Made by a program: the position numbers and the translations under genes. From NCBI GenBank assembly GCA_031763025.1, contig JASSKH010000005.1, positions 18,690,128-18,754,127 on the forward strand: a stretch of 64,000 nucleotides of DNA. The letters are read 5' to 3'. Positions 1-40,000 of this stretch are shown piece by piece (the first letter of the stretch is position 1; each line of letters starts with the position of its first letter). The notes beneath the pieces are model-generated. The model was not told the DNA's origin. It saw only the letters and a program-made list of their open reading frames with translations, and made no database searches. The stretch is from Macrocystis pyrifera (taxonomy: Eukaryota > Sar > Phaeophyceae > Laminariales > Laminariaceae).

Positions 1-9
1 CGATAAAAA

Positions 10-130
10 TGCAAGGCACGAACCGTAGTGCTGTAGTGGAGGGGGGAGGCTATGTGACAGCGGATCTGAGTTAGAACCATTAATAGGAGGGAGACAGAAA
101 AAACGGCGAAAAGGTAATACATGGGATGAA
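10..130 (+). repeat. Interspersed repeat R1, copy 1
   Basis: This copy shares an ordered set of blocks with 25830-25985 and 63205-63395: a 'GGCACGAA(C/T)CGTAGTG' start (copies 1 and 2 only), a G-run, 'GGATCTGAGTTA', a purine-rich GGAGAGA block and 'ATGGGATGA'. The G-run is short here and about 20 bases long in copy 2. No coding potential or clear terminal inverted repeat is visible, so the class is unknown. Confidence 0.6.
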
Positions 131-649
131 AACAAAGCATACACAACTAAACAAACGTACGAGCATAAACTAGAATCTCCGCGTTAGCTTGCAGCAGCAC
201 GCGTATCGTCAGGCTGCGCGCGTGTCGTATCAAAACGTACACCCCCCTACGTCACAGCACTTCGGAGACATCATCCCCTACCCCCTGTCCCGGCAGCAAT
301 TGATTCACTGTATTCTCGGTGTTTAGTGTATTGACTGTATTGACTGCTTGGTGTGGCCGATGCTGTACCATAATCAAGCCGTTGTTTTTGATACTTTCCC
401 CCTGTACTATACTCAAGCCAACCGAGTCCCAAAGGTTGAGGTATTATTCCACTGGGCTACTGCTAAAAGTTTACATCCAATTAGCCAGCTAAGTTCGGGT
501 GAGTACGGGTGAGTACGGGTAGTCGATTAACCTTGTTCCATTACAATATATACCCCAGTGACGTACAGTCTAGAGTAATACTTGACACAATTACCTGGTA
601 CATTGTGAGATTATTAGGACTACAAAGGTAAAGCGTTTTTTGTTTCGCT

Positions 650-950
650 TTCGGCCTTCCACTTTTGTAAATGGTCCATCCCTCGGACAGGTCATCTCAC
701 AGATCATCTCAAAGATCATTCACCCTCGTGATCTAGATCTTCCAGAGGGTAGATTGATCTGCATGATGCTGCCTCATGTAGCGGGGTGGGAGCCGTACAA
801 CCCTGGATTATATAGGACATGTTCTCTGGGTCGGATCTGTACTGCACAGATCCTGCACAACGAATCATTACGGCAGGTTGATATCTGTAGACGATTTAGA
901 TGATCTAATTGATCTACCTGTAGATCTATCTGATCTGTCCGACGTCTAAA
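650..950. repeat. GATC-rich interspersed repeat R2, copy 1
   Basis: A block dense in GATC (forms such as AGATCATC, TGATCTAGATC and GATCTGTC) surrounds a core reading 'GGGAGCCGTACAACC'. The same core, with variable GATC-rich arms, recurs at 2050-2345, 10615-11030, 19990-20150 and 24295-24720, so this is an interspersed family and not a local microsatellite. The open frame at 640-903 lies inside it and is not taken as a gene. Confidence 0.6.
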
Positions 951-979
951 GTGTCCACTTGCTCCTGATCGGGCCGCAG

Positions 980-29575
<28,596 letters not shown>

Positions 29576-32201
29576 GCAACGGAATCAAGTCTTGAAAAGT
29601 TGTGGTGTGGCACAGTATTATGGGGAGCACTTGGCTTTGGTGGGGTGTTTAATCGGTGCAGGCATGAAGTATGAGTTTTCCTTCACCTCGCCGTGGTTGG
29701 TGTGAGATCGGAGATGGTGATGCTGGACCTACTTTCGAAGTGCTTGGTATTGGGATGGGATTAGTACAGTAGGCCGCGTGGGAGGTTGGCCCTAGTGTTT
29801 TGGCTGCTGACAAGCGTGTGGCGAGTAGCCGCCGTACGTGTTGACAGAGTTGGCTTGGTCCGCTCCTTGAAGAAAGAGGGTTTTGCGTTTTGCATAGTTG
29901 GTATTGCGCGGCGTCATTTTGTAGTGCTAAAAGGCGGTTTCGTATAGCTGAGTAGACTCGATATTTTAAGGACCATAGTATGTTCACGTCCAAAACAAGA
30001 TACTGCGGGCAGTAATCAATAGTCACAGCACTCAACGTACTGCCGGGTATGCAGTAAGTGAGATGGGATGCGTGTGGTGTGCAATTGTGCAATGCAGACG
30101 GGGTGATTGCAACCCTAGGTTTTGCTGCTGCAGCGTAGGCCGTAGATATATCGGTCGACCTCTAGCCGGCAAGGGCCATCAACACCACATATAGGCAGTA
30201 CCGTAACCAATACTTTTGACCTCCGTACATGGTATTGACGGCGTGTTGGTTACTCAGAGCACCCGTGGTTTTGTCCATTTTGCGTAACGTTGTCAGATTC
30301 GACTACTGTAGGTGCAAGTATGTGCAGTATGTGCTGACGGCAAGGGTTCTTGGCGTATCGTATTGCCAGTATATAGCGATAATATGCACCCATCCTGCCA
30401 GTAGTTCCAGTAGGGTCTTTGCGCGTGGGGCTTTCATCCGCTGCGTGACACGGGGGGAAAGCAGACGCCGAGCTTTTGTCCCGTGATTCGAAGCTGTAGA
30501 CGTCCGTTTCTAGCTTTACGTCGTTTTATCGTACTATACGTTGGTTTTTACAGGTGGTACGAAGTATTGAAGCAAGCGATCTCCTGTTGTAGCTGAAATA
30601 ATTTCAAGGGTTACGTGTTACTCTCTGCTTTGAAGGACACACGAGCGAAGCTGCTGGCATCATTTCCTTGCCTTCCTCGCTTGAGGAGGCGTACCAAAGC
30701 GCTCGCAAACGACTCTAAAGTGCTCGAGCCAACCCCCGACAAACGCGCCGGGGGGGAGTCGTTACTTAGACAAGAGTAGTTATGCGCGACCATGCAGCAG
30801 AACTAAAGGGACAAATTGCCCGCAATTATTCCTGACATGATTTTGCGCTCAATAAAGATGTTAATGTTTTTTCTAATAGAATGAAACGATTCGACACATG
30901 CTACAGTAAAGGTGCACACTTTTTTCTGAGGTTCTTGCTTGAGCTCCATACCTCACCCGAAAATTGGCTTCAACAGCAAAAATCAAAGTGCATCCCGATG
31001 AATCATCCCATCGGCCAAGAATACAAAACAGTATTTTTTCAAAACAAGGCAGGCATTCCGACGATTTTGGGTTAAGGAGCCCAGTCATTCAGAATTCAGA
31101 AAATATTTTAGCGGAAATGTGCTACCTCTATCGTAGCGCGCGTCATTCATGCATGTTCATCATCCGAGGTAATCTTCACTCTCTCCGTCTGTCCATGGAC
31201 CCATTGCGGTACATGGCATGACTTATTCATATTAATAGTGTGAACCATTGACCAGAGTGTAGTTGGGTAGGTGGGCGTTTGAAGTTGTAAGTTGGCGTGC
31301 CTCGTCTGAGTGTAACGCCACATGCATGAAGCTGCATCATGCTCAGCGGGTTCCCCTGGGATGATTATCATGACAATTCTAGTGGGGCTGAGCTCGTTCT
31401 CCGACTTGAATCGGGTTGTACGCATTGTTGCCGTTGTGTGCCAAGACTTGCCAAGACATTGTGTCATTGTGACACTCTTACGTATCATAGCTGCAGATCT
31501 TGTGCGATGCCATCACGCAGTGTTGCCGGGGTCGAAGCCTCAAAGCCCTGGCCAGCCAATTATGGGCACATACACATTATACACCGTGTCACTTCGTAAC
31601 GTCTTCGCTATGCGGGCCTCAAAGGAGCTTGACGCAAACGTTGCACTCCGATTCATAGTTGACAAAGTGTCAGGCGCAGAGATCACAGGGGCGATGCCGT
31701 TATCCTGCGTGTCTACGCGCACGGTAGCGCTACTGCTCTCGCTGCCTCAGATGCAATCCTTCTTTTTCCAAATAACTGATTCGAGGTGACATCCCGTTGT
31801 TTTCGCACACACCAGTATCATTTTCGAGGTACAGCAATATGTACTTGGTATGTATGATGCTCTTCATGTGGCCACCGCCGTGCCTATGGTGCTGTAGTTC
31901 TCATACGAAGTATTCAATCTATGTTTGCCGCGGCGCACGTCCGACAACAACACCGCGCTCAGTGTCACTCAGTGTCGTTCTACAGCAGTTTTAGTGACTC
32001 TACCTTGTGAGGCTAAGACTACCGCCATCTATCATACCAATGCTCGTAGGCTCCCACGAAGCTTTCAATTGCGCGAGGTACTATTGTCTATCAACAAGCC
32101 AAATCGAATTCTGACCCCCAACCCAAAGTATGATCCACGATAAAATCTTCACTCGAAACAACTCGCAGTACTACTGGGGGAAATGGCTACCGCGTTTTCA
32201 A
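29576..32201. other. Intergenic region downstream of the PI4-kinase
   Basis: The PI4-kinase stop is at 29573-29575, and the next supported coding sequence is the end of a minus-strand gene at 32202. The two genes converge, so both 3' UTRs should lie here. A 155-codon plus frame at 31322-31789 has no recognisable similarity and no convincing splice context. No transposon ends were found. Confidence 0.5.
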
Positions 32202-33765
32202 TCAACGTTGAGCTACACCCCTTTTGCTCCGTCCTCTCATGGACGTCGCCTGCCCCCTCGTTAGTATTGCCGCACTGCCTCTTGCTCCGCCCCTTGCTCC
32301 GTCCCTGGCCCCGCCCCGTGCTCCGCCACTTGAGGGAGTAACAAAAACCTTGCCGCCGCCGGCTTCAGTCCTCCAGCCCCTCGGCCGTTTGGCTTTCCGC
32401 CTAGTAGATGCTAAAGCGATATCGGTGGACGTGAGATTGCGCCTTTCCCGGTGCGTCCAGCTATCCTTGGCCCTGGTGATATCATCGACGCACGAATGTA
32501 TGTATGTATGCAGGCATGCACACCGGTCATCTGGGGGTGTCATTATTTGCACGAGAACACGTCGTCAAACATCAACCACGTTCGAGTAAACCGCGGGTAC
32601 AGCCCAAACATCTCACGGGAACATAAATAACTTTTGAAGAGTTGGCGAACCTGAGAGCTTCAACACTTAGAAAAAAAAAACGAATAGGTGAAGCTCTTAC
32701 CGTTTAATAATCACGATAACAACACACCGTCTCGGACGAAGTTACCTATTATATACCGTAGGTCATTTTCTCGACAGTGGGGAGAGTATAAACGCTGAGC
32801 GATCTGTTTACGGAAAGGTCTCTACCAGATTTTCCCAAAGCCACCATTTTGGTTGTGCATTGTGTGTGCCACCTTTGTTATGGAGAACGTCGTGTCGGAA
32901 TTTCATTCCAACAGGGTGTGTATTCTTCTTGCCGGTTTTACGGTGGGAATACATCTACTAATGTAGTTCTGCTTGTATCGTCGCTAGCAACAAACGTCGT
33001 ATGACATCATACGTACAGCTATTCGCCAAGCTAGCAAAAAAAAGTATCGGTATATCGCAAAAAACGTGAGGGGGTACGCACGCTTCTCCTGGATGAATAC
33101 TGCTGTAGTAACGCAAGTTGCATACCTGGCTTCCCCGCTGGGATCGAGACCCCCGAGGCGCTCAGACATCCACTTGGCGCTGTCGCCCTCTTCCCCATCC
33201 GACTGGCCGCTGGATCTCTGCACTACAGCCCCCGCCTTGCTCTTGCCGCCTGCTGGCTTGGCCCGCTTCTTGCCTACAGCGGGCTCCCCACTAGGCTCAA
33301 GCCACGAGGACAACCTTCCGCCACTACTGCCTTCACGCGCACCGCCGCCATTTTCTCCTGATGCCGCTGCCCACGGCCCCCACTGTCGCTGGGGAAACTC
33401 CCCCTCTGTCCTGGTGTCGGCTTGGAGGTGAAGCGAGCCGTTGTTCTTTTGCGGCTTCTTTCTGCGGTTTTCTTTCGTCTGTGGCGCGAGCCACGAAGCC
33501 AAAGAATGCCCGTCGCCACCCGCCTCGGATTGACTCGACACGCCTAGCTTTTGATCTACATCATCCGCAGTCGGCATTCTGACAGGAGAGAAGGAAGCGC
33601 TGTTGGAGCTGGATTTGTCGGCGGTAAGGTCTGCCGAGTCTTTACTGTAAATTGGTGAGGGTGGGGAAGGATAGGACCGCTCCGGGGTGGGTTCGGTTGA
33701 CCCTGATTGGTCGCTCAGGCTCAACGTGTCTTGGTCTTGGTTTTCGTCTCCGCTTCCGTCCGAGG
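32202..33765 (-). CDS. Unrecognised low-complexity basic protein, at least two exons (5' partial)
   Basis: I do not recognise this protein. Minus-strand exons 33765-33126 and 32472-32202 join through GCCAG|GTATGC and ATCACCAG|GGCC, with phases matching (two bases plus one). The visible part is about 303 residues. An acidic Ser/Pro/Asp-rich start (DGSGDENQDQDTLSLSDQSG) is followed by two copies of a short module, SLASWLAPQTKENRRKKP and RLSSWLEPSGEPAVGKKRAKP (written here as two separate pieces), then AKWMSERLGGLDPSG. The last exon has HRERRNLTSTDIALAS, a basic cluster and a GGARGGARDGARGGARG tail typical of RNA- or DNA-binding RG boxes, ending at a stop at 32202. Codon-like composition and strand-specific openness over 640 bases support a real exon. 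The upstream exon carrying the start was not found. A nuclear or nucleic-acid-binding role is inferred from composition only. Confidence 0.5.
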
Positions 33766-33954
33766 CTACCACATGCCATATCACCCATATCAGCCACATC
33801 AGCCACATCAGCCACATCAACGGAGATCGGGAGAGGTATTGGGTTCATTAGTACAAGTACGTATTGTATATCACGAGTATGATACCACACCACGCGAAAT
33901 GGTTGGAGGAGATTCAGCTGTATCGTGATTTGCGTAAAGTTTGGGGTTCCTCGC

Positions 33955-34165
33955 TATGGTTCGGTTCGGTTCCGTTCGGTTTGGTTCGGCTTGGTTCAGG
34001 TTGGTTCGGTTCGGTTCGGGTTCGGTGCGGTGCGGTTCCGTTCGGTTCGGTTCGGTTCGGTTTCGGTTCGGTTCGGTTCGGTTCGGTTCGGTTCGGTTCG
34101 GTTCGGTTCGGTTCGGGTTCGGTGCGGTGCGGCCCAGTTCGGTTCGGTCTGGTCCCGCGGAACCG
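33955..34165. repeat. (GGTTC)n pentanucleotide array
   Basis: More than 30 units of GGTTC with occasional GGTGC, GGGTTC and GGTTT variants stand here, all frames open in one direction. It lies about 190 bases upstream of the first visible exon of the minus-strand gene. Confidence 0.92.
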
Positions 34166-35126
34166 AACCGAACTGTAGGATTTCCGCTGTTAGATAAGAG
34201 AACCGAAGAAACCTTATGAAATCTGTATATTCAGTTCCAAAACAGAACCGATCTGTGCAAAAAAAAACATACCGATTCTTGCATTTTTTTTTCAGGGTCA
34301 CGCCTGGCGGGTGCTGGAGTGAGAAAAGTAGGCTTCGAAATTCGAGCGTCACACTCGAAACATTTTCGAACTACGTACTCCGAACTACTGAAAACGTTTT
34401 TTTTTTTTCTTTAGACGCGAGTCGAGAGGAGAACCAAAGAGTATGTACCGTACGTACCGTCCTCCATCCATCAACCATCAACGCAACAAGTTGACCGCAA
34501 AAGGTACAAATATCCTGATGGGTGTCAACCATTCAACCAGTCGAACGCACAGCTGACGTATTTGTAATATTTTTATAAAATATCCTGGTGCTATTACTAA
34601 TAATAGTGATGCGAAGCGCGAGCCTTTTTTTTTCTCTCGGTTTTCCAAGGAAAAAAAAACCTCTTCATAACGGCTCGCATATGAGGGTAGGGTGCCTTGC
34701 TTTGAGTTTCTCTGTTTGTGTGCGTGATTCAACATTGTTTTTGGGCTACGTTTGACCACCGCGCTCAACGCACACGGCATCAATTCCAGTCCCGGCGGGC
34801 TTTGAGCACGCACACACACAAAATAAACTTTCTCCTGCTGGTGCCGTGGTAACTTGTTCACAGTTGGTCGAGCTAGGTGTGGCAACGTGTGTAGGCACAT
34901 GGCTGGGCCATGGTTAAAAAAAAAACAGAACCAACAACGGGAAAAAAAACATACGCAACGATTTTTGCTTTTTTGAGTTCGACATAACGAACCCCAACTC
35001 TACGAGCACTCGTAGGCAGACTGTGCCTGTCTGTCCACAGCAACGTTCGCGCCATGTCCCCAAGACATGGTGCAGGTGGTACTGTCAGGCCCAGCCTCCT
35101 ACTGATGAGGGAACGGAGAAGCAGGA

Positions 35127-35680
35127 GAAGATCTGCTGTAGATGTCGTGCAGCAGTAGTAGTGGTGGCACCTGCTACGAGAAGCTCTGTTGGACACATGT
35201 CAGGTTGTGGATTTTACAACTTTTCAAATTATGAATGCGGAACACACAACAACGTCGAGTACATGAACAAAGGGTTCAAGGTTTAAACCGACACAAGCCG
35301 AGCGTACAGCGACGCTGACCCTGGCCTCGTGTGTCGTACTGCTACTGCTGCTGCTGTTGTGCTGCTGGAGAAGCTCTGCTGCAGATGTCGTACATCAGTA
35401 GTATAGTGGTGGCACCTGCTACGAGAAGCACTCTCTGTTGGACAACACAGTGCAGATTTTTCGTCTTCAAATTATCCCGAAGTTCGGGTTCGGAACCAGG
35501 AAACATATGGCAAAATCGAGTACGTGTACAAAGGGTTCAAGGGTTAAACCGACACAAGCCGAGCGTACACCGACGCTGACCCTGGCCTCGCGTGCCCTAC
35601 TGCTACTGCTGCTACGTTTTGCTGCTGGAGAAGCTCTGCTGTAGATGTCGCACATGAGTAGTAGTGGTGGCACATTCCAG
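35127..35680. repeat. Tandem repeat of ~245-260 bp, about 2.2 units
   Basis: Markers repeat in order: 'GAAGMTCTGCTGYAGATGTCGYRCA' at 35127, 35369 and 35629; 'GGTGGCACCTGCTACGAGAAGC' at 35162 and 35408; 'AAAGGGTTCAAGG' followed by 'CCGACACAAGCCGAGCGTAC' at about 35270 and 35530. No protein is recognised. The units are diverged enough to be old. Confidence 0.8.
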
Positions 35681-37087
35681 CCGTCGACTTTTCGATTTTG
35701 GCATTGGGTATTGGGTTGTAAATCGTTCATTTTGGAAGCTAAAAAACGAACGGGAACATGCTTGGGACAGGGACCAATCAGCGCCAAGATTTTTGTCATC
35801 ATTTCGATTTTCGATTTTCGATTCTGTTAGGACACGCCCTGAGAGCCCAAACGTCACGGATACATACGGCCGCGTATGTACGTACAGCAGTAGATGTTCA
35901 TTCGTGTTGGTTCAGCACAACACAGAATATTCCGTATTCGCCCAGCATGATGCATCGCAGATACGACTACTGCAGATATTATTGAGGTCACGCCTCATTA
36001 CCACTAATTACTATTAATAGTAGAGTTCCTAGGGGCAGCTTCTATCTTACCCAAAACGAAGTCTCGCCATATAACATCAACACTAATACCTGGTATTCCG
36101 TTTTGCTGGCAATATCTAAAACCGACGTATGGGGGTGTATATCAAGGTACTGCTGTATTCCAAACTACGATTATCATACGAGTAGCAGTACGTGGAAAGG
36201 TGAGGTGATTACTCTCACGAGAACCTGTGCTGTGTATGTCCAAGATCCGAAAAAAAACAGTCTTCACAATGTCGTAGAAACAACACCAACACGCCCCACT
36301 TACCACGATAGCGGGAACTGGACGTTGTTCTCTCCCGCTGGGGTGGACGCAGAGCCTGAGGCTGTTCTCTCTCTCTGCTCAACGCGACACTCATCCGACC
36401 TCGGACACGGCACACTGCGGACGCCTCATTGTTGCTGCTGTTGTAGCTGTAGGTTGTCATCGCGTTTGAATAGTAAGGCACACCCAGTTTGAGTTGCTTT
36501 CGCGACATCCCTAACACCTCTTGTGCTTGTCTGCAGTTATTACCAAACTAGATCCAGGCGTGCAGACACAAGTGCCATCTACCCAGCCAGTAGTGGCTCT
36601 AGCTCCGCTTTTGCCGCATCAAGTAAACACAATATGGCCTTGTACTTGCACGACGAGCTGAGAAATTCAAAAATCGGAAGTTGGGGTTTCCATTAGTTAT
36701 AAAGGCGTTTTTAAAATTCAAACTTGATGAGTTGCGCCACAAGGCCACAAGACACAAGCGGCGCCAAGCCCAAAACAAAGTCCTGAACCGACCTGTAAGC
36801 ACCGTATTTACTCAACTCCAGGGTCGACTGTCAGTCACCCTTACACGAGCTAAGATACTGTCCAGCTGTGGTGCTGTTTCAGAAGCCGCTTTGAGTCGTG
36901 ACGCGCCTGGGATCGTTCGCTCCTTGAAAGGGCCTTGCTTGATCTTGAGGGACTATCATAGCGCTGTTGTGACATCTGGTATACCTGACCCTCGTGCGAG
37001 AGTGTTGTCCGTCGAAGCGGAGAGTCCCCAGTCCTTGCACACCTCGACCATCTAATCAAGGCGTGGATAAGGGCGAACTGGTTGACC

Positions 37088-40000
37088 ATGTCAGCTGCTA
37101 TGGAAGTAGAAAAGGAGAATGTCGAAGTGGGCGCGCCTAGCGTCGACAGCAAGGCAGCATCGACGAGGAAAAAGGGTTCAAGTGCTGACGACAATCGCGA
37201 GGCCTTCAGCCCGGAGCTCCTTCGGATATACTACGCCAGGCTCTTCCCCTACGAGCAGGTGCGCGAATTGCTGTAGTTTGCTGGTTAGCTGATTGCTGGT
37301 TAGCCTGAGCGTATTGCGCCTGGTTATACCGTACCTGTGGCGGCTTCGTCGTGGGGGCACAAGCTGTGTATCACTTGGCCGATCTCCACCAAACGCCATT
37401 CGGTTTGTGACTCTGCTTGCTCTCTGATCAGCCCTCGCATGTTTCGCGCGGGAAGAGAGCGATAGATTTTGGCCAGTGTGTTGAACAAACCGCGCACAGG
37501 AAAGGTCGCACGCCGGTCCCAGCGACATTCCGGTAAAGACGGGCTTTCGCTGTACCCCACCCATCCCCTAGTCTATTGAAAAAACAAACTACGAGTATTG
37601 CGATGCTTGTTCGGGTGTTGTATGCTACCAGGTATACTACTGTTTCATAAAGTTAAAGTTGTGCGTTGCTTCATTTGGTACCTGCATGGTATTACTATTA
37701 CTCGTAATAGAACGTAAAAAGTTTCGTGGTCTTGGGATCGGAACTCGTAGAGACAGCTTGAACAGCCACGCACTCGCAGTACTGGCAGAACGTTTGCGGG
37801 ACTACTTGTACGTACGATGTTATACATGCTGCTGTTACATGTTTGTCAACGGGGGACAGCGTGCCGCGGCTGTGCAGGCTTGTGTGATTGCGGGTTTGTC
37901 GACAGAGGACAGTACGCTGGGGCTGTGCAGGCTGTGCATTCTTACCTGCACGCAACGGTGGGCAGCGCCGGGGTGCATGTTTGCTGATTGCTGTGTGCTG
38001 TACTATCTGTATGTAACCTGCTGTAGTGGGCCATTATCCTCAGAAACGGGCACTTGGGGTTTATGGTTTGTTTATGGCTTGTGGCCAATCAAGCGCGTGA
38101 TGGCTCGTTGGGCGTGTTTTGACTCGATCCCAGGTGGTACTCGTTTTCGACTCCATACGGAGCGGGTGTACACTCTGTACCCATTTTTGTTCGCTGCCCT
38201 TGATGCAAATATGTGCTCCCTCCCTGCCGATAGCCCTGTCGATCCATATTGACATTCGTATGCACAGCTACTACTGTTGTAGTGGGTACAGGTCGTATCA
38301 CGTACCAGGTAGCTGGTAACCAATGCTATTAATAGTACACCAGGTATAATCTACTTCCTCCGCTTTTATCGTTTTTGCTGTTTCTCTATTACAGGTATTA
38401 ATACTACTACTACTACTACTACTGTGTATCAGGTACTCTACAAAATTATTGTCGACTCATCGACTGATCTCGTGACCGATCGCGCGAACTGGTTTGGTTC
38501 GGTGCACTTGGGTTGTTTGGGTTGTCTTTTGCAGATGTACCGATGGCTTGGGTACGCCAATATGCCCGCATCGCTGCCTGACGCGGAAGGAAAAATCCAG
38601 TCGCCGGAGGAGCAGTCGGATTTCTTCCTCAAGCGAGAGTTCTCCTTCACCATCGAAGACGACGTGTACATCCGGTATGATAATGTGGTTGGTATGACTG
38701 TCCAATACGTTCACAGGGCCGCGAATGTAAATATAGGCGTGCGCATTGCGGCATTGAGTACCAGTACTGGTGCTGTTGCTCTTGCTGCTGCTGTTCGACA
38801 AGTCCACTCTGTGTGTGAGTTTGTGGGGCATCGGATACCAGTACTATACGCTGGTTTCTGCTGTTCGACATGGCCGTATTCTGCATGCGGGTAGTTGGTA
38901 CCGATAGCAGTCCTAGTAGTACTAATAGTAGTAGGCAGGGTAACTGCTGATTACACTAGTAATGCCAACAGTACAAGCTACCCTAGTAAAAAAATTGAGG
39001 TCGATTGTCTCAGTGATCCCCAATCCTCCATCACCGTCTCAGAGATCCCCAGAGTTCACTCATAGCTCCACGTCTCAGCGACGCTCAAATCCCCAACCAG
39101 ACCTAGTCTATGTCGTCTGGTTACGACTGCTTACCATCTCCAAAACCTGCTACATGTTGTTCAGGTACCAGTGCTTCGCGGATCTGAAGGAGTTTGAGCA
39201 ACAGGTGCAGCGAAAACAGCCGCACAAGATCGACATCGGGGCGGTCTTCACCCTTCCTCCGAAGGTGTGGTGTCGATCATGCCATCATCGATCACAATCA
39301 CACCAGATGCGTCACCCAGCTGATCTCCTATGTTTGTCTTGTATGATGGGTTTGCTCAAGGTGCCCCATGCGAGCCCATTATTTTGTTGTCATCTAGGTA
39401 GCGGTGGATGATATGCACGCTTTGATTTTTTTAATGCAGTTGTAATGGTATGATACCTTGTTCGTCTCTATCGTCGCATGTCCTACGTATCACTTTTTTG
39501 TTGTGCTAGAGGGCGAGGCGTTACGGGGATAGGTCTGTATCATGGCGTCTTGCTCGATGCTTTCGCAAATCTTTAAGACCGAATGTTCACGCTGTTAATA
39601 GCTTGTATCTATTGGTATACACGATACGCGGGTGTTGGCAGTGCCGTAGCACCTTCTGCAGCATCGACAGCCGACTAAGGGCTCCAGCCTCGCCGGCTTG
39701 CCCCCTCCCCTCCCCTCCCCTCCCCTCCCCGCTTTGGTTATGGCAGAACCACCTCGCGGTGAAGCCAGGGGCGTTTCAACCGGTAGAGCGCGAACTGGTG
39801 TTCGACATCGACTTGACGGATTACGATGACGTCCGTACGTGCTGCTCGGGCGCTAAAATCTGCGAGAGGTGCTGGTCCTACATGACAATGGCGGTGAGAA
39901 CGTGTATGGCATGTGGAATAATACATATTGAAGTATCTATTTATAGTAGTACTTTGAAGATTTGCATATGGACTGGCGAAGTAGTAAACGCAAACCTGCC

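Larger units (their letters stand above)
33766..37087. other. Region between the minus-strand gene and the primase start
   Basis: The minus gene and the primase gene point away from each other, so their promoters and the missing 5' exon(s) of the minus gene should lie here. Only tandem repeats (33955-34140 and 35127-35680) and a 12-bp CATCAGCCACAT array (33782-33818) stand out. The plus frame at 36681-37055 (124 codons, just ahead of the primase) shows no family signature. Confidence 0.45.

Noticed and set aside
31322-31789. 155-codon plus-strand frame between genes
   Set aside because: No family similarity, no supporting splice sites, and a comparable frame on the opposite strand.
32330-32472. 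Histone-fold (NF-YC/H4-like) helix in HRERRNLTSTDIALAS
   Set aside because: The resemblance covers a single short helix. The preceding exon does not supply the rest of a histone fold, so the similarity may be chance.
36681-37055. 124-codon frame just before the primase start
   Set aside because: No recognisable domain and no donor joining it in phase to the primase. The primase N-terminus is complete without it.
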